Source of the DNA: Comamonadaceae bacterium G21597-S1
GTDB taxonomy: Bacteria > Pseudomonadota > Gammaproteobacteria > Burkholderiales > Burkholderiaceae_C
Assembly (NCBI GenBank): GCA_027214345.1
Contig: JAPWHR010000006.1
Location: 295,364 to 359,363 of the forward strand
Direction of reading: 5' to 3'
Length of the DNA: 64,000 nt
The position numbers and the translations under genes are program-made. Of the stretch, positions 61,716 to 64,000 are shown in pieces. The notes below the pieces were generated by a model, which made no database searches, was not told where the DNA came from, and saw only the letters and a program-made list of their open reading frames with translations. Numbering within the stretch: position 1 is the stretch's first letter; every line of letters begins with the position of its first letter.

Positions 61716-62519
61716 ATGTCCGATATCCTGAATGAAATTGTTGCGGTCAAGCGTGCGGAGGTCGCCGCGGCGCTGGATCGGCGCCCGTTCGCGCTGGTGC
61801 GTGCCGATGCCGAGTCCCGTGTCCTGACACGGGACTTCGAAGACGCGATGCGCCAGCGCATGCGTGCCGGACGCAATGCGGTGATTGCCGAGATCAAGAA
61901 GGCGAGCCCGTCCAAGGGCGTGATCCGGGAAGATTTCGTGCCCGCCGACATCGCCCAGACCTATGCCGAACATGGCGCGGCCTGCCTGTCGGTGCTGACT
62001 GACCAGCAGTTCTTCCAAGGGCAGGCCGACTATCTGAAGCAGGCCCGTGCTTCGTGCCCGTTGCCGGTGCTGCGCAAGGATTTCATCATCGATCCCTACC
62101 AGATCTATGAATCCCGCTCCATGGGCGCCGACGCGATCCTGCTCATTGCGGCCTGCCTGGACGACGCCCAGTTGCGTGACTTCGAGGCGATGGCCCACGG
62201 TCTGTTCATGTCCGTGCTGGTCGAGGTGCATGACGAGCAGGAACTGGGCCGTGCGCTGGCACTGAAGACACCGTTGCTCGGCATCAACAACCGCAATCTG
62301 CGCAGCTTCGACGTTTCACTGGATACGACGCTGGATCTGTTGCCCAAGGTGCCATCGGATCGATTGCTGATCACGGAAAGCGGCATCCACGAGCGCAAGG
62401 ATGTGCAACGCATGAACGATGCGGGCGTCCACGGGTTCCTGGTGGGCGAGGCTTTCATGCGGGCGCCCGATCCCGGTGTTGCGATGGCGCAACTGTTTCC
62501 GTCGCAGGGGCGTTCGTGA
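61716..62519 (+). CDS. trpC: Indole-3-glycerol-phosphate synthase
   Basis: Closes the indole ring in the fourth tryptophan step. The 267-residue TIM barrel has [50 protein letters not shown] and [10 protein letters not shown]. The PRAI domain fused to it in enterics is absent, as usual in Betaproteobacteria. It follows iolG by 52 bases and precedes ung. It is separated from trpD by the inositol block; no clear promoter of its own was seen, so its expression may depend on read-through from iolG. Confidence 0.97.
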   Translation: MSDILNEIVAVKRAEVAAALDRRPFALVRADAESRVLTRDFEDAMRQRMRAGRNAVIAEIKKASPSKGVIREDFVPADIAQTYAEHGAACLSVLTDQQFFQGQADYLKQARASCPLPVLRKDFIIDPYQIYESRSMGADAILLIAACLDDAQLRDFEAMAHGLFMSVLVEVHDEQELGRALALKTPLLGINNRNLRSFDVSLDTTLDLLPKVPSDRLLITESGIHERKDVQRMNDAGVHGFLVGEAFMRAPDPGVAMAQLFPSQGRS

Positions 62520-62578
62520 GCGGCCCGGACGTGCCGGTTCGCCGGTGAGCATGGCTTGCGCTCGTGCGCAGCGGATCC

Positions 62579-63355
62579 ATGGCACGTGAGCCGTCGGCCA
62601 GCCAGATGGATTGGCTGGAGGCTGGGTTGGCAGCCTGGGATCCGTGCGCCTGGCCGGTCGCGCCGGACTGGCGCGAGACGGTCGATGCATTTATTGCCGG
62701 CGCCGTCGGCCGCCGACTGGGCGAAGCCATCAAGGCGCGCTTGGCTGCGGGGGCCACGATCTATCCCCCCGAGCCGCTGAGGGCGTTGCGGCTGACGCCG
62801 CTGCATCAGGTGCGCGTCGTGATCCTGGGCCAGGACCCGTATCACGGTCCGGGCCAGGCCCACGGGCTGGCGTTCTCCGTGGCCAATGGTGTACCTGCGC
62901 CGCCGTCCTTGCGCAATATCCAGGCCGAGATTGCGCAGGAACGCCGCGCCGGGGAACTTGCGCCCGGGTCGGTTTCCCTCGGAATTGAGCCAGAGGTCGA
63001 CCTGACACACTGGACGCAACAGGGCGTGTTGCTGCTCAATACCTGCCTGACCGTCGAGCGTGGACGCCCCGGCGCACATGCCCGCATGGGTTGGGAAGTG
63101 CTTACTGGCGAAATCATCGCGGCCATCCGGCGGAGGCCGGATCCAGTCGTGTTCATGTTGTGGGGTAAACATGCGCAGGACTGTCTGGAGCAGGCGGATG
63201 GGGGCGGCGATGACGGGCCGCGCCTGTATCTGCGGTCCAATCATCCGTCGCCTTTGTCGGCACGGCGTCCCCCGGTCCCGTTCCTGGGCTGCGGTCATTT
63301 CGCCCGGACCAATGATTTCCTGCAACGGCATGGCGTGCCGCCCGTGGACTGGTGA
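62579..63355 (+). CDS. ung: Uracil-DNA glycosylase (family 1)
   Basis: Removes uracil from DNA. The 258-residue protein has the catalytic VVILGQDPYHGPGQAHGLAF, LLLNTCLTVERGRPGAH and NHPSPLSARRPPVPFLGCGH with the active-site histidine. The stretch between LRNIQAEI and DLTHWTQQGV is longer than in E. coli Ung. Start ATG 62579 is preferred; GTG 62564 in the same frame is possible. trpC–ung adjacency is common in Burkholderiales. Confidence 0.96.
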   Translation: MAREPSASQMDWLEAGLAAWDPCAWPVAPDWRETVDAFIAGAVGRRLGEAIKARLAAGATIYPPEPLRALRLTPLHQVRVVILGQDPYHGPGQAHGLAFSVANGVPAPPSLRNIQAEIAQERRAGELAPGSVSLGIEPEVDLTHWTQQGVLLLNTCLTVERGRPGAHARMGWEVLTGEIIAAIRRRPDPVVFMLWGKHAQDCLEQADGGGDDGPRLYLRSNHPSPLSARRPPVPFLGCGHFARTNDFLQRHGVPPVDW

Positions 63356-63426
63356 ATCACGGATAATCTTGTTCAGGTTCCTTGGTTAGGTTCACAATTA
63401 CGTGGCATAATCTGAGGTTCGCCCGA

Positions 63427-63512
63427 GGAGAGGTGGCCGAGTGGTTAATGGCAGCAGACTGTAAATCTGCCCTCTTACGAGTACGCTGGTTCGAATCCAG
63501 CCCTCTCCACCA
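63427..63512 (+). tRNA. tRNA-Tyr (anticodon GTA)
   Basis: Acceptor stem GGAGAGG pairs with CCTCTCC (63502–63508), followed by A and encoded CCA. The anticodon loop CTGTAAA carries GTA. A long variable arm fits a type II tRNA, and GTTCGAATC is the T loop. Confidence 0.97.
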
Positions 63513-63644
63513 GCGAAAGATTGAATTCGGTTATCGATCGGCAAGACTGAAATCAGGCAGGAATTGAGCGTAGATGTGATGTGATCCGTTCGTGTGGCGG
63601 CTGCGCAGGGGTGTCGGGGATTCCGTTTTTTCGGGTCCCGTGAT

Positions 63645-63718
63645 GCGGGAGTAGTTCAATGGTAGAACCCTAGCCTTCCAAGCTAATGACGCGGGTTCGA
63701 TTCCCGTCTCCCGCTCCA
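63645..63718 (+). tRNA. tRNA-Gly (anticodon TCC)
   Basis: Acceptor GCGGGAG pairs with CTCCCGC, then T and encoded CCA. Anticodon loop CTTCCAA gives TCC. T loop GTTCGATTC. It follows tRNA-Tyr after a 132-base gap without further features. Confidence 0.97.
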
Positions 63719-63760
63719 CGGTCTGGTTTGTTGTGTTTGCTGGTTTGAGTGCGGTTTGAA

Positions 63761-63835
<75 letters not shown>

Positions 63836-63925
63836 CATTGGTGTGTTGGCAAGGTCGAGGCGCTTGGCGTCGTTGCTGGCCGTGATGAGTGAATGGCTTT
63901 TCGAGTCCTTTTGGAGATTAGATAA

Positions 63926-64000
63926 ATGGGAAAAGAAAAATTTGCGCGTACCAAGCCACACGTGAACGTGGGCACGATTGGTCACGTGGACCACGGCAAG
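63926..64000 (+). CDS. tuf: Elongation factor Tu (5' end only)
   Basis: The first 25 codons are visible, reading MGKEKFARTKPHVNVGTIG and then HVDHGK, the start of the GTP-binding domain including part of the G1 P-loop. GGAG lies 9 bases upstream. EF-Tu delivers aminoacyl-tRNA to the ribosome. The gene continues past the window edge; its position after tRNA-Thr is the tRNA–tuf–secE–nusG locus of Betaproteobacteria. Confidence 0.97.
   Translation, partial: MGKEKFARTKPHVNVGTIGHVDHGK

Overview
The window is GC-rich, gene-dense chromosomal DNA of a betaproteobacterium, most likely Burkholderiales. The evidence is gene order: argS–SPOR protein–dsbA, lptA–lptB–rpoN, pncC–pgpA, trpE–trpG, trpC–ung, and tRNA-Tyr–Gly–Thr followed by tuf. 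No species can be named from the sequence alone. No rRNA, CRISPR, phage or transposase gene was found.

Layout. 1–10.4 kb: a double-cyclase signalling protein cut by the window edge, a family 6 DNA glycosylase with an MFS transporter, a siderophore-interacting protein divergent from a MarR regulator, a haloacid dehalogenase upstream of malate synthase G, and a large DUF1631 protein. 10.4–17.5 kb: a LysR regulator, HMG-CoA/citramalyl-CoA-type lyase, CaiB-type CoA transferase, a complete TRAP transporter and a second LysR; this looks like a branched C5/C6 acid utilisation locus. 17.5–18.4 kb: no protein genes, but two inverted copies of a structured repeat. 18.4–28.7 kb: psiF-like gene, argS, SPOR, dsbA, lptA, lptB, rpoN, an RlmL-type methyltransferase, a PIN protein and an FMN-binding glutamate synthase-like protein. 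28.8–38.9 kb: a small LysR/hydratase/FAD-oxidoreductase catabolic set, an 83-bp tandem repeat, GIY-YIG, pncC, pgpA, an esterase-like hydrolase, a double GST-fold protein, an EamA permease, a deaminase, thiL and apaG. 39–47.1 kb: rpe, a PAS-GGDEF-EAL protein, a candidate trp leader/attenuator, then trpE, trpG, ltaE and trpD ending in a terminator.

47.2–61.7 kb is an accessory block between trpD and trpC. It holds an AfuABC/FbpABC-type ABC transporter, an operon read on the minus strand (iolC fusion, iolD, iolE, iolB, inositol monophosphatase), an RpiR regulator, a TIM-barrel isomerase and iolG. The IolC protein carries an N-terminal 2H phosphoesterase-like domain with both HxT/S motifs, and the operon ends in an inositol monophosphatase. 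The binding protein resembles AfuA (sugar phosphate) rather than ferric-binding FbpA. I infer a route that imports inositol phosphate, perhaps the 1,2-cyclic form, removes the phosphate and degrades the ring. RGAA-N6-TTCY palindromes in two of its intergenic regions fit control by the RpiR protein. trpC, ung, three tRNAs and the start of tuf close the window.

The observations most worth follow-up are the paired structured repeats at 17.57–18.35 kb, the 2H–IolC–DUF2090 fusion with its inositol-phosphate context, and the candidate leaderless trp leader peptide.
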